Notes under the pieces: model-generated
What the model was told of the DNA's origin: nothing
What the model saw: only the letters and a program-made list of their open reading frames with translations
The model's database searches: none
Program-made: the position numbers and the translations under genes
Shown: positions 23,496 through 45,819 of the stretch, one piece after another
How positions within the stretch are numbered: the stretch's first letter is position 1
Layout of the letters: the number at the start of each line of letters is the position of its first letter
Source: Anoplopoma fimbria
Taxonomy: Eukaryota; Chordata; Actinopteri; Perciformes; Anoplopomatidae
NCBI RefSeq assembly: GCF_027596085.1
Contig: NC_072470.1
Coordinates: forward strand, 7,299,787-7,363,786
Reading direction: 5' to 3'
DNA length: 64,000 nt

Positions 23496-23905
23496 GAGGG
23501 CGAAGATGACTCGTGAAATAATGGAGAGTGTATATATTTTCTGTTTTAGTTTTTATGTCATTTTAGTTTTGTGTCATACATTTATATCTAACAAGGGCAA
23601 AACTGTATCGCTTGCCTGTTTCTGAACATCGAGAAAGGAAGTGCACATAAGATCTCCTTTTATAACTGCGTGTAAGGTGTGGTGGTGTACTTGCAGTTAT
23701 GAAATGAGTGAAAATGTAAATATATTTTTTCACAATGATTAAGTTTGAAATGCTACATCCTGGTTTGACTGTTTTTATGTTGATTTCTTTTTTTTTTAAT
23801 TGTAAAGAAATCTACATCAGACCTATGTATTAATACAGCAAGTTTTCCCCATTCTATTGTGATGAGTCATTTTATTGTCCAAGACTGAACTTCTGAGCCT
23901 GGTGA

Positions 23906-23911
23906 AATAAA
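23906..23911 (+). terminator. Candidate nop58 poly(A) signal
   Basis: AATAAA about 410 bp after the nop58 stop codon, followed by T/GT-rich sequence (TTTTTGTTG). This gives a short 3' UTR of about 430 bp. Confidence -1.
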
Positions 23912-25225
23912 CATTTTTGTTGATATCCATTGGTTGTATACACTGCAGCGGTATAACTACAAAATAGTAATTTAATTTGATTATTCAATGCAAGACTCAA
24001 ATTGCAGTGGGTGGTCATTTTAGAAACCTTCTCTGTTTTCACCACATTTAGTTAATTTCTCTGAATAAGAAAATTAAATCAATAGTCCGATGTTGGAGTA
24101 ATACTTCATTGCACTTCGCATGACTTTGTGACTTTAGACATAAATAATACTCCATCTCTCACAGAAAAATGTAAGGAGAGAAATGCCACAGATATACCTT
24201 TTTAATGAACAAATAGATGTGCATCTACATAGTCTCACATGCTTAATATTATAATTTGTTAAAATGAAATATATATTGCGTATGACATTATAATCACGCC
24301 ATGTTTGCTACAAGCTCTGTTAAAGGAACAGGGTCTTGTTGTAATTATGGTTCTTGAGGTTTCCAAAAATAAGTGGTTAAAGGCTTGTAACCATGATCCA
24401 GATCTAATCTGCACACAACATCCCTTCATAAGGTCACAGTTGTGTCCCATTTTTTGTTTTGTTAACGAAAATACATTGTAATCAGGAAAACATTTGCAGC
24501 AGATAAAAAAAGTATATAGTGTATATATATATAAATATATATATATACAGCTATAAGTAAGTATGAATTGTCAAATGTGAGGAAGTAAACATGCAATACC
24601 TAGCAATGGTTGAAACAATGCTTTTTTATGAAATTAGTTAGAATCCAACTCGGTTTATTTGTATAGCCCAAAATCACAAATCTACATCGTGAGTGCTTTA
24701 CAATCAGTCCATCATAAAACATAATCTGTCCCAGGACCCTTGTATAGGAACAGGAAAAACTACCCCCAAAAATAGGACCTTTAACCGGGGGGGAAAGGAA
24801 GAAACCTTAGAGAGAGCAGCAGAGGAGGGATCACTCTTCCAAGATGGACAGAAGTGTGAAAGATGTCATGTGTACAGAATGAATAACAACTAATAATAAT
24901 AATAATAATAGCAGCATTGGAAATAATAGAGTATATAATGTCATTTTTCAAACACGACATTCATGTATATTATATCTTCACACTGCAGTCTTGGTAGTTT
25001 TTTTCATCCATGGTTGTGAATAAAGGGCAGACATTACTTGATGAGCGCAGATCCGAATCATCGATCGGTCGCCTCCGTGCTCGACTGGAGCTCCTTGATT
25101 TCATACCACATGGCATGACTGCACGAGAGTCGGCTGTGTTATGAAGGAACAGACCGTCTATTTAGCCTTATATTAGATATCCATTGCTTGTGGTACACTA
25201 GAGAAATATATACAATTAACTAAAA
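23912..25225. other. nop58-wdr12 intergenic region
   Basis: Apart from the interspersed repeat at 24642-24893, this is AT-rich sequence with a short (AAT)n tract near 24890. The last 200 bp (about 25020-25225) has more CpG and probably holds the wdr12 promoter. No convincing single motif was seen. Confidence -1.
24642..24893 (-). mobile_element. Common teleost interspersed repeat, minus orientation
   Basis: The conserved core includes CTATACAAATAAACC-like sequence, a GAGGGATCAC/CTTCC block and GTCATGTGTACAGAATG. A related copy in the plus orientation lies at 32510-32728 and ends AAATAAACTGAATTGAATT. I recognise it as a repeat very frequent around fish genes and microsatellites. Its class is not clear from these fragments. 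Confidence -1.
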
Positions 25226-28200
25226 ATGTCGCAGCTACAAGCGAGGTTCTTCACAGAGGACAAAAGGTGAGTCACTTTAACCAAACATAAAGGAAAAAGA
25301 GGAGAGGAGTTGTTAGCAGGATGGCTAACAGTCTGTAACATTCCTGTGAGGCACTACTCTTCCTTTTTTTTTTTTTTTTTTTTAAATCACCAATATTTAA
25401 TGTACATTTTGACTTAGCTGCTTCTGCCTGATACATAAACTTATATGCCAAACAAATCCATTAGATATGAAATGTATGTGTGTTTTTGATGGGGTGTAAT
25501 CTGAGATGTTATAACCTGAGAGTACATGTTTCTTTATAGGTATTTAGTAGATGATGTCCCATTCTCCATCCCTGCCTCCTCTGAAGTGAGGGACCTCAGC
25601 AATGTCATCAACAAGCTGCTGGAGGCTAAAAATGGTAACAAAACACATACTTTTAATATTTACATGTTTGCTTTTATTATCTCTGGCACCCAGCTGAGGT
25701 TTCAATTATTTATTATTATTCAACATATTTAACTTGCAATAAATGTGATCTGAACCAAATTTTCATTGCCGCTAAGAAATAGTTTATGATTTATTACAAT
25801 TTAGATCTATGCAATTATTATCAAATCCATCGCTCAACTGGAAGTTTTTCTAAGATTTAATATTATTCTCACGAAGCAAATGTTCTGATTCTATGACTAG
25901 ATGAGCCTAAGTGAAATCTAATAGTTCAACAAAGGTCCCAGTACTTGGTCAAGTAATCATTTCGTAATAACTTAAATGCATTTTTTTATTGTTTTTTTAA
26001 TGTTTCCCAGCATCTCACAGCAAAGTGGAGTTCGACTTCCTGGTCAGGGGTCAGTTCCTGCGAATGTCGCTGTCCAATCACATGGACATAGAGGGCATAT
26101 CAACGGTACGACGAGCCTCGTTGCTTAAACCTGAGTGGATATGCTGTGGGCCTGAGACATTATATGCACTGAATTCTTCCAGGGACTGAAAGACTTTGTT
26201 TTTCTTGCCAATATTTCATATTTCTTTTTTAAAGGAAAGCAAGTACATCTGCAATCTTTTCAAAGTCTCTTCTATATCATAAGGGAGTAGAGATCCGAAT
26301 GAGAAAGAAGAGTTTGGTGGGATTTAAGCTTAGACCAGCAGAAGTACAAATGGGGAGTTGTCTGTGAACACATCCTTTTGATATTTATGCATCGGTGTGT
26401 CTGCCTGTGTTTCAGGAAGATGTGGTGGAGATAGAGTATGTAGAGCGGATCACAGCACCAGAGCCCGAGGAGTGCATGATGCACGATGACTGGATTAGCT
26501 CCGTGGATGCAGATGCTGAATGGTAAGATGGCAGACAACACACTTTAAAAAAGGGGGGGAGGGGACATTCCCCTCTTTTGATTCCAGTTCCTCATGTCTC
26601 ACAAATTTGGTTTCCCAAGCAAGAATTTTTGCAATGTCTTCTTTAACATTTAAGATTCTCAGGACACCTACTGAGGAGGTGTACATACTATCATATTAAA
26701 AGTAATCTACATAGCAACTGTGTAGTGATGTTTGAGGTAACCGTGTGGCTATTTTGGGTGATGCATTTTGTTGTAAACGTGTTATACTGACAGGTGTCTC
26801 TTTTATTTTGTCGAGTCTTTTTATATCAGAGAGTGGAGGCTAAATAACACACTTTAAATGGTTAATGTAATTGCATTTATATAGCCCCTTCCCAGTTCTC
26901 TGACTGGCATTTTTGCACTGACAATTCTTGTCATTTGGATATATATATATATATATATATCTGCAACAAGTCCATGTCCCAAATACGAGCTAACATGTAA
27001 TTTTTTATTTTGCTTATTCGTATTTCTTTTTTTTGCAGGATCCTAACAGGGTCATATGACAAGACAGCCAGGATCTGGTCTGTAGAGGGCAAGGCAGTGA
27101 TGACGGTGGCCGGACACGCGGATGTGGTGAAAGACGTAGCCTGGGTCAAAAGAGGTGAGCGGGCCAGAGTGGCAGACTTTTCACTCCGCTTTTGATAATG
27201 GCAGCTTTTGACCCAAAAAAACCCCAACATCTGTGTTGGCGTGTCCCTGCAGACGGCCTGAACTCTCTGCTGCTGACGGCTTCTCTGGACCAGACCATCC
27301 TGCTGTGGGAGTGGAACTCCGAAAGGAACAAGGTGAAAGCCAGACACTGCTGCCGGGGACACACGGGGAGCGTTGACACCGTCGCGACAGACCCTACTGG
27401 CTCAAAGGTAAAGAGGGATGCAAAATGGACTGAGTAGGATTTGTAGGTTGCAGTTTGTAAACGCATTCAAATTAAAATCTTTGTGTTGCCCCCAATACAG
27501 TTCTGCAGTGGCTCATGGGACAAAATGTTGAAGATCTGGTCAGCAGGTAGGTTCACCAGAGCGACTGATTGCATGATAGGCATTATGGAATGAAAAGCAA
27601 ATCTCCTAACATGCTTCAACCTTTTTCGCCGTCAGTGCCCACGGACGAGGCAGACGAGGTGGAAGAACCCGCCGACAGACCGAGGAAGAAACAGAAGACT
27701 CAACAGCTCGGCCTAACCAGGGTGAGTGGAGCTATATCACTCTTCAGTACGGCTAACCTGGCATTATTAAGATTGACTGATTGAATGTGAAGGTATATCA
27801 ATGAAAATGAGGTTCCCATTTTGTCTCTCAGACCCCACTGATGACGTTATCTGGACACAACGAGGCGGTGTCCTCTGTCCTGTGGTGCGACAGTGAGGAA
27901 GTTTGCAGTGCATCATGGGACCACACCATCCGCGTGTGGGACGTAGAGACGGGAGGAATGAAGACGACGCTGGTGAGAAAACACACCTACGAGCAGACAC
28001 AGGGTCAGAAATGTAGACCGTATAAAAGAACTGGACGTAGTCACTTTGACATCTCCTATCGGTCTGTTGTCTGCGGTTTTGAAGCCTTGAGTTTGGGGTT
28101 TTTGCAAAAAGAAGTGCATCATAAGGCAATGAAACACAGTGCTCTTTGTATAACGACTGCAAATATAATCCAAACAGGGAAATGTTGTACATAAGTAAAA

Positions 28201-30118
28201 TTGTGAGAAACACTATTTGTCATTTCCTATAATAAGTCTTTATCCTTTTTACAGACGGGCAACAAAGTGTTTAACTGTATTTCCTACTCGCCTCTGTGTC
28301 GACGGCTGGCCTCCGGCAGCACTGACCGACACATCAGACTGTGGGACCCTCGCACCAGAGGTATCGCTTTTCTCAAACTACAACAGACTTCTTGATTTTC
28401 AAAGATCATTTTGTGTGTGTCTCCTTTAGAAAACCACAATCATAGGTGATTCAGCTGCGTTGTTTTATTTCTCCTCTCCTCTCCAGACGGGTCGCTGGTG
28501 CTGCTGTCTCTGACCTCCCACACCGGCTGGGTCACCGCCGTGAAGTGGGCGCCGTCACATGAGCACCAGCTGGTCTCCGGATCCCTCGACAACCTGGTCA
28601 AACTGTGGGACACCAGAAGGTCTGTGAATGCTTTGTAGAATTGTATTCCAATCAGAAGTCAGTAACTTATTTTCATCAGGATTTAAAAGGGACAGTTTGT
28701 TGACGCACTCCCCAGTGGAAATAAGCAGACAGGAGTACCAGCACGAGGCAAAGCAATGTCCTGCTGAAGATATATTTTAGACACCTAAAAAAATCTATAT
28801 CAGTTTAAGTGTACGCTAGTTTTCGAGTATTTTCAATCCTTGATCTTGCCGTCAGACAGTCCTTTCCAACAGGGAACTGAAGCCTTTGTCAATGCTCTCT
28901 TCAAAGCAGCCAGATTCCATGGACAAAAACATTAACTTTACCTCACAGAACATAAGAGTTGATGGTCACACTCGGCCAAGCCATGAAAATATTTTAAATA
29001 TAGCGTACACTTGAACTGGTATTTATTTTTTAAATACGATTTCCTGCTGCCCCCGTCCACAGCAGTACACTGCTTTGCGGCCCTGCTGGTATTCCTGTCT
29101 GTTATCATCTAGCAGGAAATACACTTTTTTATGAATAAGTAGCTCATACAACCCCAATTCAAAACATCTAAAATATCCCTTTTTGATATTCTTTAGGTTT
29201 GACTTTTGTCAACAAATGAACATGGCGTTAGTCCATCTTTCTTTTGCATCTATACATTTCTCTCTGCAAATAACAGAAAAACACCTACTAGTTCACATCC
29301 TGAATGGCAGACACTTGATGCAGTCCTGTCCACTGTTTGTGGTTTGAGACAAATCTCCTATTTCTCAAACTGAATAAACCATTACAAAGACATTGTGTTA
29401 ACTGAAAAATGCATCATCACAAAGCTGAAAACAGGGCTGCTTGTTTTAGTTCAATGAAAAGCGCTGATTTGGAGGGTTAGGGTTACAGCAACGATTACTT
29501 GCGCCTCCACATTTGTCAAACTTTACTTTCAAAAAATTCCAGTTCTTTTTCTTCATTATTGCTGTCAATTTAGACCTTAGTTTGATTTTCAGTAGTTAAT
29601 GAGAGCAAAAGCTAGAACATGATCCATAATGTGTCAGTATGAAAGACATGTAGAGCAGGACATCCTGTTAATTCCACACTGCTGAGACTAACCGCTTTCT
29701 GTCTGGGGAAAAGCTTCCTGTCTTTGTCAGAATAAAATACAGAGTCACTTTAAAAGAAATATTATCTTCAGCCTACACCCACTGCATTTCAACACTTGGT
29801 ACTGTATATCAGTATATTTTTGTCCTCTCTGAGTGAATAAAGTTAACACGTTGCTTTCATGTCTCCCAGCTGTAAGGCTCCTCTGTATGACCTGGCGGCC
29901 CACGAGGACAAAGTGTTTTGTGTGGACTGGACAGAGAGCGGGGTAAGACTGTTTTCTACAAATCTGATCCCAGATTTGAGAACACTTAGCAGTTGAATAT
30001 TTGCGTGTAACTTTCTCTCCTTTCATCCGTTTCTTTTCAGCTGATGTTGAGTGGAGGTGCAGATAACAAACTGTACACCTACAGATACTCGGCTTGCCCG
30101 ACAGATGCAGGGGCGTAA
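25226..30118 (+). CDS. wdr12: WDR12, 60S ribosome biogenesis WD-repeat protein (complete)
   Basis: WDR12 (relative of yeast Ytm1) forms the PeBoW complex with PES1 and BOP1 and is needed for 28S/5.8S rRNA processing and 60S assembly in the nucleolus. Exons: 25226-25266, 25540-25634, 26011-26105, 26416-26522, 27039-27154, 27253-27407, 27501-27546, 27636-27721, 27832-27972, 28255-28360, 28487-28619, 29870-29942, 30041-30118. All phases join, giving 423 residues, which I recall as the length of human WDR12. The N-terminal NLE domain ([20 protein letters not shown] to [16 protein letters not shown]) is followed by WD repeats such as [56 protein letters not shown] and [15 protein letters not shown] basic insert (RPRKKQK) separates repeats 3 and 4. 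Exon 11 has a weak donor (GTCTGT). It lies downstream of nop58 on the same strand. Identity is certain. Confidence -1.
28689..29193. mobile_element. Non-autonomous element in wdr12 intron 11
   Basis: The segment shares blocks with 43752-44268, including CTGCTGCCCCCGTCCACA and TCATACAACCCCA followed by TTCAAAACATC. Both end in a TATCCCTTT or ATATCGCTTT-like terminus. No coding potential is visible. It accounts for most of this unusually long intron. Confidence -1.
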
Positions 30119-30449
30119 GCTGGACAGAGATCCACCACATACAATAAATAACAGAATGATGGACATTATCAGTGTTTTGACAGGATGGACGAAAGCAGCA
30201 GCGACTTGGAAGTTCTGTACAGTGCAAAACGTTACTTGCTTTGTTCTTTACCGTTCTGGTTCTTTTTAGCCCCTCTCAAATTTTACACATATTTTCTTAT
30301 GGATTGTCTTTGTCTTCCTGTAACCCAAGAAAAGTATAAATTAATTTTGTCTCCTAAAATGTCTCCTTTTCATGTTTTCATTCTTGATGGAAGATTTGTG
30401 ATATTTTGATGTTGTAAATAAGTGGAAGTGAAAGGCCATTTTTGGATAC

Positions 30450-30455
30450 AATAAA
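30450..30455 (+). terminator. Candidate wdr12 poly(A) signal
   Basis: AATAAA about 330 bp after the wdr12 stop codon, within GATACAATAAACAC. Confidence -1.
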
Positions 30456-31239
30456 CACAACAATGCTAAAATGAAAATGACCAGAAAAGGATCCAAATAT
30501 ACAAACTATATTAAAGTATTAGATTGTTATTGATTGTTTCCTTACCTCCAGTTTAGCTCAGTTGACTACTGATGATGGTGACATTAGTAAATACACCAAT
30601 ATATTGAGACTTGTTGTTTATGTGTGATATATTTCACATGTTCACATTCATGTGTTTAAGCTTGCAACTGTGTTGTTTGGATAATGTGAGGTACCTGCCA
30701 AGTTCTTGTTGTGCTTGACACCTCAGAGTTTCACTTTATTTACTCTTCCATTCCATGAATCTGATTTTTCATGTGTTTAAGCTTAGACAATATAGAACAC
30801 TGTCTTCTTCACTTGCGTATAAATCTCTTAAATATATAATAAGCTATTTTTATGTGTTTAAGCTTGCAAAAGAAAAGTCTTGTGGAAAAACTTTTTTTTT
30901 TATCCTCAGACTGGTTTGACCAGAGAGGAAGTAAAACGAAGAGGTGTCACTCGGATTTTTATTTTATTCCACTACAATATCAAAGTGGGCTTTGAAGAAA
31001 AAAAAAAACGACAAATATAGCTAATTCTGCTTTTTTTTTTTAATTGATATCAATGATTTAATACACATTCAACATCTCACAGCATTCAATTTGCAAAACA
31101 TTGAATTTGAGCTTTTTAACCCACCGTATGTAGTCCATTTCCACATCCATTTTTTTTTTACCCGTTCAAGGCTCGCTCTTCTCTGGAATAGACGATCTTC
31201 GGTGCGACCTGGCAAACAGCGACACCACGTGTCCAACAA

Positions 31240-31358
31240 CGTAATTTGCATATCCGGGTTTCTCTGACTCACAGTATGACGGCTCTATCGGCGGAGCAGG
31301 GCTACCGGAGCGGGGCCACGTCTCATGGATGCACGGACTAAACACTAACAAAAACGAG
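31240..31358 (+). promoter_or_regulatory. Probable ica1l promoter and non-coding first exon
   Basis: A GC-richer patch, with an octamer-type ATTTGCAT at 31244-31251, ends at a good donor (AACGAG followed by GTAAAA after 31358). The first coding exon of ica1l has an acceptor at 32746 (TTTTCAG), so an upstream untranslated exon is expected and this is the best candidate. It is inferred and has not been shown. Confidence -1.
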
Positions 31359-31814
31359 GTAAAAAAGAAACTCGCCTGCATTCAACTAACCAAACATAAT
31401 CGGAAAAAACGGAATTATCCTTTTATATTAGTTAATTAAACGCTCTCAAGGCCACCACACTTGCTACAAGCTAACCTGCTGCTAACACACACGCTTCTTC
31501 ACTGGCTGGCATGTTGTTTTTATTTCCTTGTTTATATCTAATTATGTTCTTATTCACAGTATAATTGCATTTCAGAGTGTCATTGTTTTTTCCGTTTTTC
31601 TCTCCGGGTCGTGAATGCATCTTTTCCTGTAAGCGTACACCAGCTGGCTCTATTTCCTCTCCCTGTAGGTTGCAGGTGTCTGCTCTCCTTTTTTCACGCG
31701 GATGAGTTTTTGGCCCAACCACAGACAGATAACCTTCCGCTTCTAACTCCATGATAACAGCTGTCAGCTCTGTTTTTTCATGCCTGCTGCTGTGCCCTTT
31801 TTTTTTTTTTTTTT

Positions 31815-32500
31815 TTTTATTCCTTTCTATTAGTTTGTCAGTTTTACATAAAATCTTATTTAGTACTAATACCAGATTTTTCTTTCTGTATGAGGATCCT
31901 TAACAAGGAAACAATATGAAACCCTCAGTCTTTGACATCATCTACCATTTTACTTTAAATAATATTAATATAATACTTTTATGCCATATTTAAATTCTGA
32001 TGCTTTTATAACTTATCTCCCTCTGTCTCAACATCACCAGTATATATTTTCTCTTTCATTTGTTTTATTCCTTTCTATTAGTTTGTCACTTTTACATAAA
32101 ATCTTATTTAGTACAAATACCAGATTTTTCTTTCTGTATGAGGATCCTTAACAAGGAAACAATATGAAACCCTCAGTCTTTGACATCATCTACCATTTTA
32201 CTTTAAATAATATTAATATAACACTTTTTTCTGTCTGTACATATAATATTTCAGTTATTGTGGATTTTTTTTTTACTGTTTTTTTATTGCTTATTTATAA
32301 TACTTGTTTTTTTATTTCATTTTATTTTATCTTGTCTTTCTTTTACTATGTTTCTTGTTTTGCACCATACTCTATGCTGCTGTAATCCTGTAAATTTCCC
32401 TGCTGCGGGACTAATAAAGGATTATCTTATCTTATCTTATGCCATATTTAAATTCTGATGCTTTTATAACTTAGTCTCCCTCTGTCTCAACATCATCCCT
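31815..32500. repeat. Tandem segmental duplication in ica1l 5' intron
   Basis: About 248 bp at 31815-32062 recurs from 32063 onward with few changes (blocks TGAGGATCCTTAACAAGG and AACCCTCAGTCTTTGACATC). The second copy is split by a retroelement at about 32227-32439 and then resumes with GCCATATTTAAATTCTGATG. Confidence -1.
32227..32439 (+). mobile_element. Retroelement tail inserted in the second duplicate
   Basis: About 212 bp ending CTGCGGGACTAATAAAGG and then (ATCTT)n. It is homologous to 17271-17430 on the other strand. The first duplicate (around 31976) is an empty version of the target, so both insertion borders are visible: ACTTTT before and ATGCC after. Confidence -1.
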
Positions 32501-32509
32501 ATATTTCTG

Positions 32510-32728
32510 TACACATGACATCTATTGCATTCTGTCCATCCTGGGAGAAGGATCCCTCCTCTGTCGCTCTCCCAGAGGTTTCTTCCTTTTTTCTCCCTGT
32601 TAAAGGTTTTTTTTTTTTTAGGGGTTTTCCTGTGAGGATGTCGCATGTGTACAGATTGTAAAGCCCTCTGAGGCAAATTTGTAATTTGTGATTCTGGGCT
32701 ATACAAAATAAACTGAATTGAATTAAAT
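32510..32728 (+). mobile_element. Common teleost interspersed repeat, plus orientation
   Basis: It contains GGATCCCTCCTCTGTCGC, GAGGTTTCTTCC and AAAGCCCTCTGAGGC, and ends in AAATAAACTGAATTGAATT. Homologous to the minus-strand copy at 24642-24893. It ends only about 20 bp before the acceptor of the first coding ica1l exon. Confidence -1.
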
Positions 32729-32772
32729 GTTTCTTTTTGTTTTCAGAACAGAAAAGAAAAGACTGATATCCA

Positions 32773-43120
<10,348 letters not shown>

Positions 43121-45790
43121 AGCTCCGTGTTGTGTGTTAGTGTGTGCTTGTGTGTGCGTGTGTGTGTGTGTGTGTGTGCAGCAGTATAGGATTGCTCTCG
43201 AAGGATCTGGATGTCAGAAACCAAGTAAAAGAACACACACTAACAGTGAAAACACACACACGTTACCAGGAGACATGTGTATATATCCACACATGCAAAT
43301 ACATATTGTGTTACACTGGAAGATGTTATTTTACACTGGGAAAAGGAAAGCGCTCCTGCTGCTTTTGTCAATGACTGTTAACACTACACATGGAGCTACT
43401 GACTCAGCAAACCTCATGCGGTTTGTGTTACCTTTTTAGTTATCGCAGCGAGCGGAGAGAATGTTTGGGTTACCGCTTTATTTGGCGTTTGTTTTGTTTT
43501 TTTGTTCATGTTTGCGTTTTTTGGGTGTGTGTCTGTTTGCCTTGTGCACACGTCACAGGGGACCCAGGATGTAAAAAAAAAAAAGTCTATTTACTGCTTA
43601 CTGTTGTTAAATGAATGAAGAGCGTACAGTATATTTATATATTGTATATTGTATATGTATGAGATGGGAACGGACCCTGAGCCTGTCACTGAGCCTGCAG
43701 CAGGGACCGGTATCACCAAGGAAGTAAAGTGGCTAATCTAGCTGTGGACTTAAAGGTATACTGTAGTTTGGATTTTTTGAAGGATGGTTGTAAGAGGTAC
43801 TTATATACAGTCAGTGTATTACTTATGATTGATGACATTAGTTAAAGTGTACAATCAGAATATTCTTTACCTCTTTACCTAGCTGTTATCTATTCTCTCT
43901 TCAGAACCACAAGACTCCATTGACCAAAACACTCATTTTATCTCGCAGAACCCTGGAGATGCTGGTCCACTTCTGCCTTCATCGGTTTCTTAGTTTGGTT
44001 TTTGTGTGACTTTGGCGCTTTAAAGGGTTACTTTGGATTCAGCAAAGTCTCACAACAACACAAACAAACTCTCCAATCAGGGCAGCAGTAGTCTAACAGC
44101 TCCTGTTTTCTTTTAGTTTAACATTTAAACTTACAATGATTTTTTTTTAGGTGGCTTAAATACGTTTGGCTGCTGCCCCCGTCCACAACAAGGTAATACA
44201 CTGTGTATGTATAAGTACCTCATACAACCCCACTTCAAAACATCCAAAAATATCGCTTTAGCTAAAAAAATAATTCTAGTGTCACAATGCCGAGCCTTTT
44301 TTTCATTTTAATTTCCCCATGGTAACCCATACTGGACAGCTAAGCTGGGCCTGTCGCTGAAGCTGGTTTAGTGGAGAGGAACGTGTCAACAACTCAATTA
44401 GTGAGTACAGAACTGTGACGTGCACAGAAATTGAGATTAAGGCGAGACGTACTGAAGAACAGAAACATTTGTAACAGTAGAAAACGTTTGCCTACCATGA
44501 TGATTGTGTCTTTTAATTAATAACTTCTCCTCTTACACAAATGAGCTCATGGGTCCAGTAACCCAGCATTACTGATGTTTAGCTTAGTGAAGCCAGTTAA
44601 ACCTGCTTTGTGATCCAGACCCCTTCACACACTCTGGATTTTAAAGACTCAACCCATTGGAAAAATAATGTGACGCCTTTTATTGATGTAAATCAGGAGA
44701 TTTACCAGTTTTCTGGTCTAAAGGCAACTGAAGCGGACTCATGGCATCACTGCCAGCCTGACCTGGAGTCAGATTACAGCCACAGTGGAAATTGACACCG
44801 TCCAGACTCCGTGGCTTTTGTGACACCGACAGCTTCATTATGTTTATTGGGGCCCCTTCATCCCAGATTCTACTGGCTCCGAATGTACTGTGGGTAAAAT
44901 AATACCCGTTTGAAATCATTTTCACTCCCATCTGTCCTTCAGATTTCACAATCCCGTCCCAAGCCAAGAAAAATGTGTGAAGGATAAAAATATTTTGTAG
45001 TCATATTCACTTGGAAGAATATTTAAAGTAGGACAAAGGATTGTATAATTCTGGGTTGGGTGGGTTATTTAAGCAAATAACAGCACCTAAACTGCATCAA
45101 AATGTATTTATTTTCAGATTATATAATGGTTTGTTTTTTTGAGAAACTAAAGTAACACTATAAAAACAAAATACTGCATTTTTTTAACTCTGTGTTGTGT
45201 ATTTTCAGAATTGACAGAAGGATTTTTGAAATCTGTTATTGTTTTGTGGGGAAAGAATCAACACTGGAGAACTGTTACCATGTCGACAAATAGATTTCTG
45301 ATTTACCTGATGTGGATTTAATTTGTATGTTTGAAGGAAAAGACCAACACTTTTTGAATGTTTCCAAATTGGGTTTTAGTGAACGGCTGCAAAATGAAGA
45401 TGCAGAGTTTCTAAAATCATATTATTATGGATAATATAACTAAGTTGTTGAGATGTGAATATCACGTCCACATGCACCGAGACCAAATCCTCAGTTTCAG
45501 TTGTGTGCCTGTGTAAAGCTCACTTAATGGAGCAAAGGTGATCGGAGTGCATCATGGGAAAGAAATCAGCTCTGAAAAACACTTTTAATGCAAGCTGCAT
45601 ATTACTATCTGCTTTTTGGGGGAGTTTCGACCCCTACTACACTGTAAAGTTTTATTTTCTTTGAATGGGACATGACTGTATGAGTGTTTCTGTCACATCA
45701 TGTATTATACTGTTTACTCTTGATTTACACACTTCAAAAAAAAAAAAAAAAAAAAAAAAAGAATGTATTTCTCAAGTCAATCACAAATGC
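43121..45790. other. ica1l 3' UTR and convergent intergenic sequence
   Basis: No coding exon was found. A plus-strand AATAAA at 45865-45870 could end a long ica1l 3' UTR. A 24-base A run lies at about 45737-45760. The segment 43752-44268 is a transposon-like copy, listed separately. Confidence -1.
43752..44268. mobile_element. Non-autonomous element, full-length copy
   Basis: Left end TAGTTTGGATTTTTTGAAGG then GGTTGTAAGAGGTACTTAT; right end the imperfect complement (ATAAGTACCTCATACAACC then TTCAAAACATCC). Terminal inverted repeats are about 50 bp. The inner part matches 28689-29193 (CCATTGACCAAAACACT, CTGCTGCCCCCGTCCACA). No transposase is visible. Confidence -1.
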
Positions 45791-45819
45791 TTTATTTAAT
45801 TCAACTATGCCTTTTTATT
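45791..45819 (-). terminator. Candidate fam117b poly(A) signals
   Basis: Two AATAAA hexamers on the minus strand (45791-45796 and 45814-45819). If either is used, fam117b has a 3' UTR of about 2.6 kb. Its end would lie upstream of the plus-strand AATAAA at 45865, so the two genes would overlap at their 3' ends. Confidence -1.
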
